A stretch of DNA of 64,000 nt. It comes from Rhabdophis nuchalis (Eukaryota; Chordata; Lepidosauria; Squamata; Natricidae). Under the pieces are notes generated by a model. It was not told the DNA's origin, searched no databases, and saw only the letters and a list, made by a program, of their open reading frames with translations. Numbering within the stretch: the stretch's first letter is position 1; every line of letters begins with the position of its first letter. Shown here one piece after another: positions 22,423-34,616 of the stretch. The stretch covers positions 24,614,119 through 24,678,118 of the forward strand of contig CM077648.1 in assembly GCA_039707465.1 (NCBI GenBank). Direction: 5' to 3'. The position numbers and the translations under genes were made by a program.

Positions 22423-24920
22423 ATTGGGGCAAATGTGATTGGGGCAAATTTATTTAAGATGGAAAGGGGAGAAGGTATTTGTAACTGCAAACAGCAGGAG
22501 AAGGTTTTTAAGCCAATTATAGACACAAACTGAAACCATTTCTCAAACACTCGCTAAATAAAAAATAGAGAAAGAATATATCCTTTATTTACTCAGTTCA
22601 ATCAGAGGTAACGGGATTAAAAAATAAAAATACAAGCTTTGTGTTTTGGTGCTCGTCTTACACAGGTATATTGTAAATATTAATTTTAACTATTTTAATG
22701 AGAAGCTCCTTCCTGAAATAGTACACCTTTTAAGTTTTATATATATGTCACAGACAAAAAACGTGTTAAACGTGACCATTTTGTCATGATTTTGAGCTAC
22801 TTTTTAACGAACCATAGCATTCTACAGATGATGGTTACTGCTTTATTTAATCATGGATTATTTATGTTATGGTATATGGCTCAGTGTAATGTGGCCATAT
22901 TTTTTAGGAAATGTTGAGAAGAGTCAACACAAAGAAATACAGGGTTGTACTGTAGGAAGTTAGGGGCTTGGGGAGAATACAGTAGAGGCAGCTGGCTTGC
23001 AGTGATGGTTTTTAATTTGGTAGTTTGTATAAAAGTGTAAGCAAAACAGATGTATAGTAACTTGTAAACAATTTTAAAGCAATGCTTTAGTATTTTAATA
23101 ATGTACAAATATATAAATATATATTATATATCAATATATATATATATCTATATATGGATTTGGAACTCAATTCACATCATGGTGCTACTTGGCCTGTTCT
23201 CTAAAAAAAAGTGTGCTAAAACTATGTTCAAATTATGTTTGAATGATGCTCCTACTTGTCATATACCTCAACTTTACTTGGCAGTAGGATTTTAAATGGA
23301 GATATATAAGATATCGTGTTCCCCTGATTTTCTGCTTTGCTAATATTTGGGAAAAAGAAATTCTCACTACTTGATAGCAAGTGTAACTTGAATTTTAACA
23401 CATAGTTTTGTTCTAAAAATTCAGGGATATATCCTCTCACAATTTCCTTAGTAAGCCAATGTATCATCTGTGTATGTGTATGTAAAATTTTATTGTACAG
23501 ATTGATAAATATTATTGTTGAACTCTTTTTTAAAATTCTACTTTATTTTTGAGAATCTCAACTGTTTTTTAATTCTGCTTCTAACTTTTCCTTGTAAATG
23601 TATTGATGGCAAATTTTGCGGAGTAAATCCATTTCTTCTTTTTTATGACAATGGAAGTGCATTTTTAATATTGTAAACTCTGTTTGAGGTTTCTTATTTT
23701 ACATCCTCCCCCTTTGCATGTTACATATAAAATAAACCATAGATTGCACTGAGCTGACAAGAGGACAAAGTAGGTATTTGGCTACTAACCATTTGCAAGA
23801 AGGTTGTGCCTTTTCCAAATTCTATAAATATGTTTTCAACGGTGATTGCAGTTTTATTTCATGGGCTTTCAAGCCAGAGTTTAAAGAACAGAGATATTCA
23901 TGGAGAAAAGACTGCAAGAAAGACTTACCAGCCATGACAACTGTAGACTACCTTTAGAGTTGGGGGCAGCATATCTCCAAATATTAGTTGCTGAGACACA
24001 ACATTTGGAAAAGAAGTATAGTATTTGTATTCTGTATGCAATATTTTGCATCTGGTTGGCTACTGTGAGAAAAGCATGCAGGACTTGTTAATTTTAGTCT
24101 AGCCCAGTTGGTCTTACATTAGGCATAGGCATTTCTAAAATATGGCAGTACAAAACACACACACACACACACAGAAGAATGTGTGTAAAGGCCCTAATTC
24201 TGAAACAAGTTATTCATATTTTTTTCACTCACTATCAAGGGTACAGAAATCAGAATAATCACTACATGGCAGCAAGAGGTTTTCTGCCTGTCCTTGTTTC
24301 CATCCAGTAAATTATCTTGTCATCCAGACTTTTTTTGCAATCTAGCCTAAGGGAACCCAGTGCCCTTTGGATATTGCTGAGCTTCCACCTAAAGCAGTTG
24401 TAGATCAGCAAAATCTGGAGACGTTCCTCACCCTTGTTTCACACAATCAATTTCTCAATGAAATCAGTGGAATTATCAAGTTGCGTCAAGAGTAATCTTT
24501 GCAAGACCAATGCCTTCTCTTTGTTTTTTCTTTAATTGGGTTTTATTATCTAATTATAATTCTTAGTTGAGTATGCCATGATCAAGCATATGCAATGCTG
24601 CGACTATACAAGTCCTCTGCTCTCACTTTAAATATATGAGCTTAATTATAACTTACACAGTCACCCCAAACTGAAGCTCTGAGGTACGTGTAGATGCCTC
24701 GGTATGGGCAAGGGCTGTTACGTTTTGATATAATGTCCATGAGGAAACCTCCTTCCTTTGAATAAATCAGAATTCTCTCTTCACTGTTGTATAAATGTAT
24801 AAGAGTTATTGGATTGGGAGACTATCAAAGTTAATATCAAGTTAATAGAACTTTAGTTATTCTTTTCATGGGTCTACCCAACGTAAAGCAATGTTGATTA
24901 AAATAAAAACCCAAACAATG

Positions 24921-25303
24921 CAGGTAGTCCTTACTTACCAACTGTTTTGTTTAGCAATCATTCAAAACTGCAATGGTTGGTAAATATTCTCCTACTTACA
25001 GCCATTGAAGCATCCGTGTGATCGCTGTTGTCGTGCTTCAAAACCAGCATGCATTTATGACTGTTGTAGCACCCCACAGTCTCATGATAGCCATTTGCGA
25101 GCTTCACAACTGACTCCCACCATTGCCTTTGCAGAGAATGTGGAAGTGAAGTTGCCAAGTCACAATCACAAGATGTCTCTCTTAACAACTGTAACGATTC
25201 CCTTGGTTCTAACTTGGCATGGCAATATGGTTTTCTCAGTGACTGCAACACTTAGCAACAGAGTTGCCAGTCCCAGTTGTCATTGGTAAGCAAGGACAGA
25301 CCT
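24921..25303. repeat. Interspersed MITE-like repeat with imperfect TIRs
   Basis: One end is aggtagtccttacttaccaa; the other is ttggtaagcaaggacagacc. Together they form imperfect terminal inverted repeats. Related copies or parts lie at 37830-38118 (ending 'gaggactgcctgtaattc'), 59035-59190 and 62960-63310 ('ggcagtcctcaatttacaac'). I cannot name the superfamily. Confidence 0.55.
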
Positions 25304-26252
25304 CTGTATGATAGGCAGCTTTGCGATTTTTCCTATCTTGTGCAAAACTATTTACATACTATTGTCACTGGTAGATTCCACATAATTTTACATTCATCAT
25401 CAGTGGAAGAACATTGTGTAATTTAGTATCATTTTTTTGATGCAGTGGTCAGCTCCAAGTATAGTGCAACCTGTGTATGCCCTTTCCACATCACAAGGGC
25501 ATCTTTGTGTCTTCCCTTGCCAAATTGCTTACAAACAGAAGACAACGTCATTGAGGAGGAGATGTCAGGGTGAGGAGGAAAAATGCATCCTGTGAATGAA
25601 AATTGTGATACTAATGAAAACTTCCATAAGAGTGAGAATAGAAAGACAACGTAGCTGGTATAGGATTATCAGGTTGATTATAGCCATACTTGAAATGTTT
25701 CTGAGTGGTGTCAACTCTACTTGAATGATTGTTTTCTTCAACTTGATTAATGTGCGGCAGCATTAAAGTTCACTATTAAACATAGTGGTTATCTTTTATA
25801 GAGAAATTCCCAACAGTTTGACACTAAGATTATTGACTTTTTTATGTGTGCTTTTCTAAGTTTATGTTCTGCTGTTTGGGTATTTGTTTGTTTACTCTCA
25901 CTTAAATTTTATTTTGTCCATTAAAAATCTGAGAATGGTTATAAATATTGTAAGTATTGTAATGAATGCAGGTTATTTGAAAAGCTGTTTTATTATATCA
26001 TTCCTGATAATGCTGAAATGTGGGTGTTTTTAATAAAATTTATATTTATTTAATGCACTCTGTCTTGTGAGAACATGCTTGCCAGATTCAATCCTTCTCT
26101 TCTTTCACTTATTTAGTAATTTTAAAAAGTGATGGAGCCTTCCAAGGATCCAAAGGCTGAATGAGAATGGTAACTGTTGATTGACATCTGCCAGTAGCAC
26201 TGTTTCAAATATGTGGTTACATGTAAATCTATTCACAAAACTGCAATGAATG

Positions 26253-26773
26253 TACAGTGGTACCTCGGTTCACGAACTTAATTCGTGAACTGACTGTTCG
26301 CGATCCGAATTGGTCGTGAAGCGAGGCACAATTTCCCATAGGGTTCAATGTAAATCCGGTTAATCCGTTCCGACCTTGTTTTTTGGTCGTGATTCCTGAA
26401 CTGACTCTGTTCGCGAACAGAATTGGTCGTGAACAGAGGCACAGTTTCCCATAGGATTCAATGTAAATCTGGTTAATCCGTTCTGACCTTGTTTTTAAAA
26501 TGTCCGCGGCTCCGGTTCGTGAAGCGAGGCGGGGTTCGTGAATCCGAGCATTTTTACGAACTTTTCTGTTCGTGATGCGAGGGCGGAGTTCGTGAAGCGA
26601 GGCCGAGTTCGTGAAGCGAGGCCGAGTTCGTGAAGCGGAACGTATTTTTACGAACTTTTCCGTTCGTGAACCGAAACGGTGTTCGTGAACCGGGGCACAT
26701 TTTTGGGGAAATTTTTGGTCGTAATCCGAATTGGTCGTGAACAGAGGCGTTCGTGAACCGAGGTACCACTGTA
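26253..26773. mobile_element. Tc1/mariner-like MITE with TA duplication
   Basis: The ends cagtggtacctcggttcacg and cgttcgtgaaccgaggtacc|actg are near-perfect inverted repeats flanked by TA on each side. The ~517-bp interior repeats gttcgtgaagcgaggc-like units in both senses. A 204-codon minus-strand open frame arises from these internal repeats and is not a gene. Confidence 0.8.
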
Positions 26774-26929
26774 CATTTAAAATTATTTTAGCATAGCATT
26801 TTAAGTATACATTCACATAATTGGTATTCTTTAAATTTATCATTCTTATACATTTATTATTTCATTTAATAAGTTATAATATACAATTTGGGTTGCTTTA
26901 TTTACCATCCCTTCCTCCTTTTGTAACAC

Positions 26930-27150
26930 CTCCTTGTTTTCCCTTTCTTTTCTCCCCCCTCCCTTCTCTACTTCCTTCCTTCCTCCTTTCCTTCTTCTCC
27001 CTTCTTCCCTTACCTTCCTCCTACTCCTGCTCTTCCTCTTCCCCTTCCTACCCTCTCTCCTTCTCTTTCTCCCCTTCCATCCTCCTCTCCTTACCTCTTT
27101 CTGCTTTCCCCCCTCTTCCTTTCTTTCTCTCCTCCTCTCTCCCTTTCTTT
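26930..27150. repeat. Polypyrimidine low-complexity tract
   Basis: About 220 bp of CT-rich sequence is similar in composition to 2145-2350. Open frames through it are compositional. It may be a decayed 3' region of a LINE in reverse, but this is not shown. Confidence 0.7.
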
Positions 27151-27199
27151 TTCTATTATTGCTGGTGTATATTTCAAAACTCAGTTTATGTTTCCTTGG

Positions 27200-28920
27200 G
27201 ATGGTATTTCCATCTGCCCAAATATAATTTAGTATCCTTTCTTATTCCCTTACCTTCACTAGTCTACCCTAGGTATGTTTCTCCCCACCCGCTCTATATC
27301 TCATTCTTGAATATATACTGAAATTATTATTTTTTTCTGATGGAAACTTCAGTGAATTAGTGAAGAGTGCCTATGTGACTGGTGAGAATTTAGAAGATGG
27401 GACAGACCGCTTTTTAATAGTGACCAAAGAGAACCTTTAAAAAAGGGGGGCATAGAAATGAAGTATGAAGGATGCAACATGAATGACTTCAGTAATAACA
27501 GACGCAAGTCCTGTATGAAAAGTGTAGGTAGGTAGATAAGCAGGAGAAATAGAAAACAGACACATTCATGTGGTGGACGCCCGGCCCGATTGCACCGTAC
27601 CAGTTGCAACAAGATCTGGAACCCATCACTGGTTCAGACATACAAGGAAACAGAAACACAACTGCTATCATGGAGTAGACTTTGTCAAATTGGACTCCCT
27701 CCTGGTAAGTGTATATCAGTTTTGGAATTCCCAAATTCATGGCCATTGCAGAGCTTTCTGGAATTTTAGGTCCCCATATCTAAGAGAATCTGACATTGAG
27801 AAGACTACTAAAGATGGTTAGTAGCACCACTGTAATTATTTGAATGAAATTAGAAGGGATGCAAGAAAACTTTGATCATATCAATTTTTTAAAGATAACT
27901 ATGGCCTTTATTTTCAGCGATTTGGTTTATACATAGGTATTTCTGGCTTAGTAAACTCATCCATAATGCCTTAATTAAAGTGAGGGAGGCGAACCGGTAA
28001 ATAGCAGCTCTGACTGGCCCCGCCCCCATCTATTCTCTGCCTCCCGAGTCCCAGCTGATCTGGAAGAAATGGGGGATTTTGCAGTAACTTTCCCCTGGAA
28101 TGGAGAGGGAATGGAGATTTTATACTATTCTTCCCCTGTCACGCCCGCCACACCACACCACACCCACCAAGCCACAACCACAGAACCGGTAGTAAAATTT
28201 TATGAATCCCACCATTTGTGTAAAGGAAATGATTTAGAATGCGACCTTTGTGCCAATTTTTTTAATGTGCTCACCACATAAAAAGCACAAGGATAAAAAT
28301 GCCAAATCCTTTGTGATTATAAAATGTAACAATGGTCACAGTGTTCTTATTTGTGAGCACATTTCTGAAGTTCTAAAATTCTGTGAATCGGTGTCTGCGC
28401 ATCAGCTTGCTTAGTTCTCAAGTGTCTTGTTCCCATCTTCTCCATTGCCAATCAACCATAATTAAATATGTAAATGCCAGTTCCCAGGATGTTATTGCTC
28501 TCAGAACTCTAGAAGAGAGTTATGTTGATGACTCTCCATAGGCCGTGCCAATGAAGCAATAGTGGCAATTTGGCACTGAAAACAAGTCATCAACAGACAC
28601 ACTTCAAATAAGGTTTCTGATTCTCCTGATTTAATTATAGCATTAAAATATTTTAGGAGATATCCAGGCAAATACAAGGCAAAGATTAATCCTTTAGCAT
28701 CAGTTTTACTGCCAAGGATGTCTCTGGATTTCAATATATATCAAAGACATTCTTTTTGGGTGGGAGGTGAAGTGGTAGGTAGCTTTCCAAGTCTATCAAG
28801 GGAAAAAAAGTCAAAAATAATTGAGAATGACAGGAAAATCCTCATTCACTTGCCTTCCCAATGTTCTTTATTACAGTGAAAGGATGGGAGGAAGTTCCAG
28901 GTTTTGGAGCTTCCTAGATC
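27200..28920. other. TET2-PPA2 intergenic region with a weak hAT-like relic
   Basis: Mostly unannotated. At 27983-28215 a segment ends ttttatgaatcccaccattt, the reverse of the cagtggtggaatt-type hAT ends seen at 783 and 4521. No exon was seen. Confidence 0.4.
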
Positions 28921-29272
28921 TTCCGGGACATGGTGGCTCAGTGGCTGCCGAGCTTGTCAATCAGGAAGGATGGCAGTTTGATGATTCAAGTCCCTAGTGC
29001 CACGTAATGGAGTGAGCTCCCATTACTTGATCCTGCCAACCTAGCAGTTCGAAAGCATGTAAAAATGCAAGTAGAAAAATAGGAACCACCTTTGGTGGGA
29101 AGGTAACAGCGCTCTGTGCGCCTTTGGTGTTTAGTCATGCAGTTTAATCAACAGAAATGTCTTGGGACAGTGCTGGCTCTTTGGCTTTGAAATGGAGATG
29201 AGCACTGCCCCCTAGAGTTGGGATTGACTAGCACATATGTGTGATGGGAACCTTTACCTTATCTAGATCTTC
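28914..29272 (+). mobile_element. tRNA-derived squamate SINE with 10-bp TSD
   Basis: The element lies at 28924-29262, with flanking duplications ctagatcttc at 28914-28923 and 29263-29272. The head is slightly decayed (tggctcagtggctgccgagc). Confidence 0.9.
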
Positions 29273-29701
29273 TAAGTCAGTGATGTTACATTAGCTTCTT
29301 TCCAGGCTCATTTGTGCACACCAGTTTTACTAATAATGAATACCTTTGCTATTTTATTTATTTATTAAATGTATGTGTTTCCCAACTCATTATGAAGCAG
29401 CTGACAACATCGTAAAAGCAAGTACGAAACGTTATCACATTAAATAATAAAATAAAGATTAAATGAGTTAAAACCCAAAATATAATGGGGTAGAAGTTGA
29501 ATCTTTCTTCTAGTCCACTTATTTCCTCCAGCATGGAAATTTGTAAGTCTTACAGGTATGGCACCTGATTGATTCTCGTTATTGGCTGATGGCATACTCC
29601 CTACTTTACTTTCCTGTCTCCTGTTCTGCAGTGACTTTTCTTCCATAAGATTATAATTCCTCCCCCACTCCCCATTAGGCATGGATTTGGAAATTCCAAA
29701 A

Positions 29702-29852
29702 CTATACAACAGGGGTGTCCAAACTTGGGAACTTTAAGTCTTGTGGACTTCAACTCCCAGAATTCCCCAGCCAGCTATGCTGGCTGGGGAATTCTGGGAG
29801 TTGAAGTACACAAGTCTTAAAGTTCCCAAGTTTGGACACCCCTGCTATACAA
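29702..29852. mobile_element. Palindromic hAT MITE with perfect TSD
   Basis: The element (29710-29844) runs from caggggtgtccaaac to gtttggacacccctg. It is a near-perfect inverted repeat centred on ccagctatgctgg. The 8-bp duplication ctatacaa is exact on both sides. Confidence 0.93.
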
Positions 29853-30948
29853 TATTTTTATGGCTATTGCTTCTGATCTTCACTCTTGTTGAGTTGGCTT
29901 GCTCTTTTTTTTTTATCCTGAATCCTCTTTTACTTTGACAGCTGGAGAGAAAGAGGTGCTCCTAGTGACTTCTAAATGAACAGCGAACTTTGCAATCCTT
30001 GTCAATAGTTTTGTGCTGTGCTGTCATCACACTATGAAGTTTGAAACATCACTGCTCCTGCATCAAAGAGCCCGTGCTTTCCCCTTGTTCTTGATTGCAT
30101 TGTGCTCAAAATTTCCATGAAAGAGAAAGTATAAATCAATTGCTTTGCTTTTGCTTTTTGTTATTTCAAGGAGCAAAGAATACAAGGGCGATCATTTGAA
30201 ATAGAAGTTAGGAAAAGCTAGCTTTTAAAGAAGCACAACTCATTTGTTTTAGCAGAAGCAGAGGGGAGGGGGGAAATCTCAGAATCTCAACCAACACAGA
30301 CATGAGCCAGTAAAAAGGCCATTAATGTGCTTTCCACTGAGAACCTGAAAGCAGCAGAATCATTGCTTGTTCAAGGACCAACATAAAGGCAAGGGAGGAA
30401 GCCAACATTATATTTTTGAATTCTTCCTACTGCCATTATAATTGGGCTCCCCAAGGTATCCCATTCTCTCAGAAATCACCACGACCATTTTATATCATTG
30501 ACAGTTGAGGCAAGTTCGTTTGGTTATAACGAAGGCAGTTTTTTCAAAAGTGCCATTATGGGCCAGAAAATCCTATGTGGAGAATTTGCCTCCAAAAGAA
30601 ACCTTTGCTGTTCTGGCAGTGAAAATGTTAGGTGGCAAATTACTTCATTCTCAAGTTCTAATGATGCCTCCTAGAGTTCTTTACTAGCCTGCTTGGAAGT
30701 GGAGTTCGCCAGATTGGCACACTTAACTCCCCTCAGTACAAAGGTAGAAGTTCTTGACTCTGAAGAGGCTGAAAACTCAGAACTGCCTGAGGCACAAAAT
30801 ATTTGCCTCAGTGCCTGGCTAGTAACAATACTTGACCTTGAATAGAGAACTACAAAGTACCCAAAACTAAGGTGTTTTGGCATTTCCATTCATAGACCTA
30901 TTGTTTGTTTAATCGGTTTTTTCAAACTGTCCATCTATCTCAATGATG
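29853..30948. other. Intergenic DNA, nothing recognised
   Basis: AT-rich, without clear repeat or exon. A 60-codon open frame at 30505-30687 shows no family motif that I recognise. Confidence 0.5.
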
Positions 30949-31099
30949 GGATAGAACAGGGATGTCCAAACTTGGGAACTTTAAGATTTGTGGACTTCAA
31001 CTCCCAGAATTCCCCAGCCAGCTATGCTGGCTGGGGAATTCTGGGAGTTAAAATCCACAAGTCTTAAAGTTCCCAAGTTTGGACATCCCTGGGATAGAA
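30949..31099. mobile_element. Palindromic hAT MITE with perfect TSD
   Basis: The element (30957-31091) runs from cagggatgtccaaac to gtttggacatccctg, a sister of the copy 1.2 kb upstream at 29710. The duplication ggatagaa is exact (30949-30956 and 31092-31099). Confidence 0.93.
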
Positions 31100-31103
31100 T
31101 CTT

Positions 31104-31384
31104 TTTCTAAAGGTGTGCCAAACTTGTGTGTGTGCGGGCTTATAGCCCACATGTGCGTGCCCCACCCATTGCACATGCGTGCGCGATCCCACCACGTGGG
31201 GGGAGTTTTTGCCCTCCACAGGCTCCAGAGGCTTTCCTGAAGCCTGGGGAAAGCGAAAACGGCTCCCCCCACCCCCAGAAAACCGAAAATCAGCTGGCGC
31301 GTGCCGGAGCTGAGGTCTGCCGTGTGGGCAAATATGGCTCCATGTGCCACCTCTGGTACACATGGCATAGGTTCGCCATCACGG
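31104..31384. repeat. hAT-like nonautonomous element fragment
   Basis: It shares the interior (cctccacaggctccagaggc) and the end ataggttcgccatcacgg with the elements at 15804 and 40617. It directly follows the palindromic MITE at 30957-31091. Confidence 0.55.
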
Positions 31385-31399
31385 ATCTATCTGATAGAG

Positions 31400-32640
31400 A
31401 ACTCTGGGTGGTGTACAAGTAAAAAATATAAAAACATAAAAAACCATGTATACAATTTACAATTTAAATATTGTAGGATACAATTAAGGATAGGATAAAA
31501 TTAATATTAAAGTTCATTAAATGGTGGTGGTGGTGGGACTTTCAAGGCAGTAACCAGCGCTATAGCTACATGTTCTTCTGCGACCTCCAAGCAAGGCCAT
31601 AGAATCACATTTTTACCAAGATAGTGGGGGCCCTATCACCTCTAAGGAGAGAATATTGTACAGGGTGTGGACAATAGCACAGAAGGATCTCTTCATGGAT
31701 CCAGTCAGTCAGAATTCTTTAGGTGACATGGTCCACAATTGTGCTGTTACACACACACACATACACTCATACACACACACCTGTTTTAGTGGGTTTATTA
31801 ATATTCCCCAGCAATTCCGTACATCAAAAACCCAGAACTGTCCCAATTAAGTCCAGCCACAAGCAGACCAATGCTAGTCCAGAAGACAATGGGAAAGTCC
31901 ACGAGACACTTGGAAGTTAGTTAATCTCTGATCAGATACTTATTTCCAGAGAGCTTTTGTTTGACTTGGGCTGTCCAAATTCGACCACCCTTAGGGACCT
32001 TTGATTTGAAGAATTGTCCTGGAATGAGGTAATCCAAAACTCTTTATTTGCTCCTAAGTTATATGTTAGCATCACGTTCTTCTCTGTATATTTCTTCGCT
32101 TCAGGTTAATTATTCATCTTCATAAGACAAGACACTGGACCATTTCTTTGAAGATTTTTCCTCTCCTGTTAGGACTACCCGCTTAAAATTGGGAAGAACA
32201 GTTTCTTGGTGGCATGGCCTTTCTTTCAGTAAAAAACATGATATAATCTCATGCAGGTCTCAGTTGAACCTGTAATCTATATAAGGATGTATTTTTGAAC
32301 TTTAGGCGATGTAAACAAAACTTCACACAGAATTATAAAACATTTAGTTTTCTGTGTTCACATTTCTGCTGTAGCTGTAAAACGTCTGTATACCAGTAAT
32401 AGTTCACAAGAAGCCTTTATTCTAGTGATTGAGATTTAAGATGCTGCTTAACACTCATACAAATCATAAGGGCTCTGAAGTGTTTCACTAATCCTTTGCA
32501 GCAACCAGTCTATTGTGTTTTATTCATAAACCATGGTTAAGAAAGCTTTATTTATATTAGTATCTTGCTATTCATATTTCAGACCTAAAATAGTGGTCCA
32601 CAAACTGTGTCCATATTACTTACCAAGTTGTATCCATTAA
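31400..32640. other. Intergenic DNA 3' of PPA2
   Basis: It contains a CA-rich stretch at 31748-31785 and otherwise unremarkable AT-rich sequence. TET2 and PPA2 converge here, so unlisted 3' UTR sequence may be present. Confidence 0.45.
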
Positions 32641-32659
32641 TAATAGAGTACAATTCCGA

Positions 32660-32824
32660 GGAAAATTGTAAAAATCCATTTTATTTACAGGACAGAAAAT
32701 CTACAGGGCAATAGATTCCAGTCATTGGTGGCTTCGTTTCCATATCTTCAGCGAAGTGTGCACACACATGTGCCAAGTGGTATACTGTACAATCTTGTAG
32801 CATGATTTCAGACAACAGTAGTGT
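32660..32824 (-). other. PPA2: PPA2 3' UTR with candidate poly-A signal
   Basis: On the minus strand an AATAAA hexamer lies at 32680-32685, about 140 bases past the PPA2 stop. A short 3' UTR ending near 32660 is inferred from this. Confidence 0.5.
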
Positions 32825-32853
32825 TCACTGTCCAAGAAAATGCCACCTATCAA
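32825..32853 (-). CDS. PPA2: PPA2 last coding exon
   Basis: This very short terminal exon has the minus-strand acceptor cttag|tt. With the preceding exon's final G it reads V-DRWHFLGQ-stop. The ending matches the WHFLGK tail of mammalian PPA2. The phase fits the exon at 35519-35558 exactly (one base carried over, two supplied here). It is found only by combining phase and homology. Confidence 0.85.
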
Positions 32854-32946
32854 CTAAGATAAAATGATAATTAATTATCAACACTGAACAATAATAAGAA
32901 GTTTGGATTATAAGAATTCAAAATCCAAATCCCTGTTATTTTATAG

Positions 32947-33190
32947 CAGGGGTGTCAAACTCGATTTCATTGAGGGCCGCATCAGAGTTATGTTTGACCT
33001 TGGAAGGCCGAGGGGTGAGGCTGGCTGGGGGTGGGGGTGACGTTGCTCGTGTCAGGGGCACCTGTGGTAGCCAAGGCAGGACTTCCCTCAGACCTCACTC
33101 TCATTATAATCTTCCTTCCTTCCTTTTCTTCTTTTTCCTTCCCTCTTCCTTCTCCCTTCTTCTTCCTTCCCCTCTTCCCTTTATTTTTAC
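32947..33190. repeat. hAT-like element 5' part and polypyrimidine tract
   Basis: The start caggggtgtcaaactcgatt and 'cattgagggccgcatcag' match the hAT family at 41609, 47262 and 60752. The right end is not found. The sequence passes into a CT-rich tract at 33110-33185. A (CA)n run follows at 33275-33296. Confidence 0.6.
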
Positions 33191-33420
33191 ACCTTCTTTG
33201 CTTAGTCAAGTAACAGGAAACAAGAACAAATTTGAAGATGATTCTTCTACCATAGTATTTAACTCCCAAGTTATACACACACACACACACACACACAATT
33301 GTTCCACAACACCCTATTAGGGCCCCAATTAAGGGAGGTTTCCTTTTCTGCCTTTCGGCTCATCACCAGAGACCATCTAGACAGAAAGCTATGAGTTCCG
33401 TTGTGTTAATTTTTTAATAT

Positions 33421-33643
33421 GTGTGTTAGTATTATGAGCTGATCAATAAATAAATCGGAGAGACTAGGATAGATCTATTTCGAGCTTATTAGCTCTCATC
33501 AGCTAGTCATACTCTTACTGGGATTCAGCCCCAGTTCGAATCCCAATAAGAGTATGACTAGCTGATGAGAGCTAATAAGCTCGAAATAGATCTATCCTAG
33601 TCTCTCCGATTTATTTATTGATCAGCTCATAATACTAACACAC
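33421..33643. repeat. Near-perfect 106-bp-arm inverted repeat
   Basis: The left arm (33421-33526) and right arm (33538-33643) are reverse complements with one mismatch seen (c at 33518 against the expected t). They are separated by an 11-base loop, agccccagttc. The loop and the start of the right arm contain cagttcgaatcc, which resembles a Pol III B box, so a SINE-derived origin is possible. The right arm runs into (CA)n(TA)n at 33641-33660. It lies in the last PPA2 intron. Confidence 0.95.
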
Positions 33644-34616
33644 ACACACATATATATATAATCTTTTGCAATAGCATTAGACTCTATCTTCTAAACTGTT
33701 CTTCTCCATTCTAGCTTATGACATTATACAACATATGTCTAGTTGCTGATAACTTGCCCTTAAACTTATGCCTCAAAATGATAAGTATTTCCAACTGTAG
33801 CAGTATCAAAAACAAAATTGAATACAAGGCGACGTTTCCAAAAATGAGATTTGGTATCACTTTTCCATTTTGATAATCTATCTACTGAGATGCTGCTCAT
33901 CCCATTTTTCCCCCAAAGTCATCTCTTTCCAGATGTGTATTGCTAGTGAACACACCTGGGTGGATTCTGGATATAGATAAGGTATTCAATGGCTCTGCAG
34001 CTTCTGGGTGCTGCGCTGCAGACATTTACCATGTTTGACAGAATTACCCAACTGAAAAAATTAATCCCATCAAAATCATTGAAGTTTCTACCATGTGCAT
34101 AGAATTATATATATGTGCTTGATAAGACAAAAAGAACATCATCACAAGAGATTTAATTGTTTTAAAAGCCTGCAGGAAAATCACTTTTGAAACTTCAGTT
34201 AGTAAACGTTCATTAATTCTTGAAAAGGCTACATTCCATCAGCAGAACAGTCTCTGAACATTTAACTCACTCCAACAAAGCTCCATTCAATTGAAAAAAA
34301 AAAAAAGATACACGGATACTGTTAAATGTTAACTTTATATTTTTCATGCTATGGTTACTGCATATGAATAATTGCTGAAAAAATCGCAATGAATTGGAAT
34401 AAATAATATCCTCACACACACACAAAAACCCTCACGGATGGGTGAAAATGTGAACTCTTCTTTTCATCGCTAATGCTAAACTATTCCATGGGGAAACAAA
34501 GAATCTTAAGAAATGCCTTTGGATTTACACATTTACATGCTAGGCACACTTAAGAGATTGTTCTACTAAGAATCTCACTGAAATAACAGTGGTTTACTTA
34601 ATAATTATGGAATACT

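Larger units (their letters stand above)
19726..26045 (+). other. TET2: TET2 3' UTR and candidate polyadenylation region
   Basis: A long AT-rich stretch with no other exon follows the stop. Two poly-A signal candidates stand out: AATAAA at 23731-23736, and tttttAATAAAatttatatt at 26031-26036 just after a stretch (25920-26030) that reads like a conserved 3' UTR end. The UTR contains a palindromic hAT MITE (20513-20647), another hAT-like element (21022-21408), a 14-bp-arm hairpin (22389-22422), a (TA)n run (23118-23155), a (CA)n run (24155-24172) and an interspersed repeat (24921-25303). Which site is used cannot be decided from sequence alone. Confidence 0.7.

Noticed and set aside
26229..26843. 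204-codon open frame on the minus strand
   Set aside because: It is contained almost entirely in the mariner-like MITE and arises from its internal cgtgaa/ttcacg repeats. No family motif.
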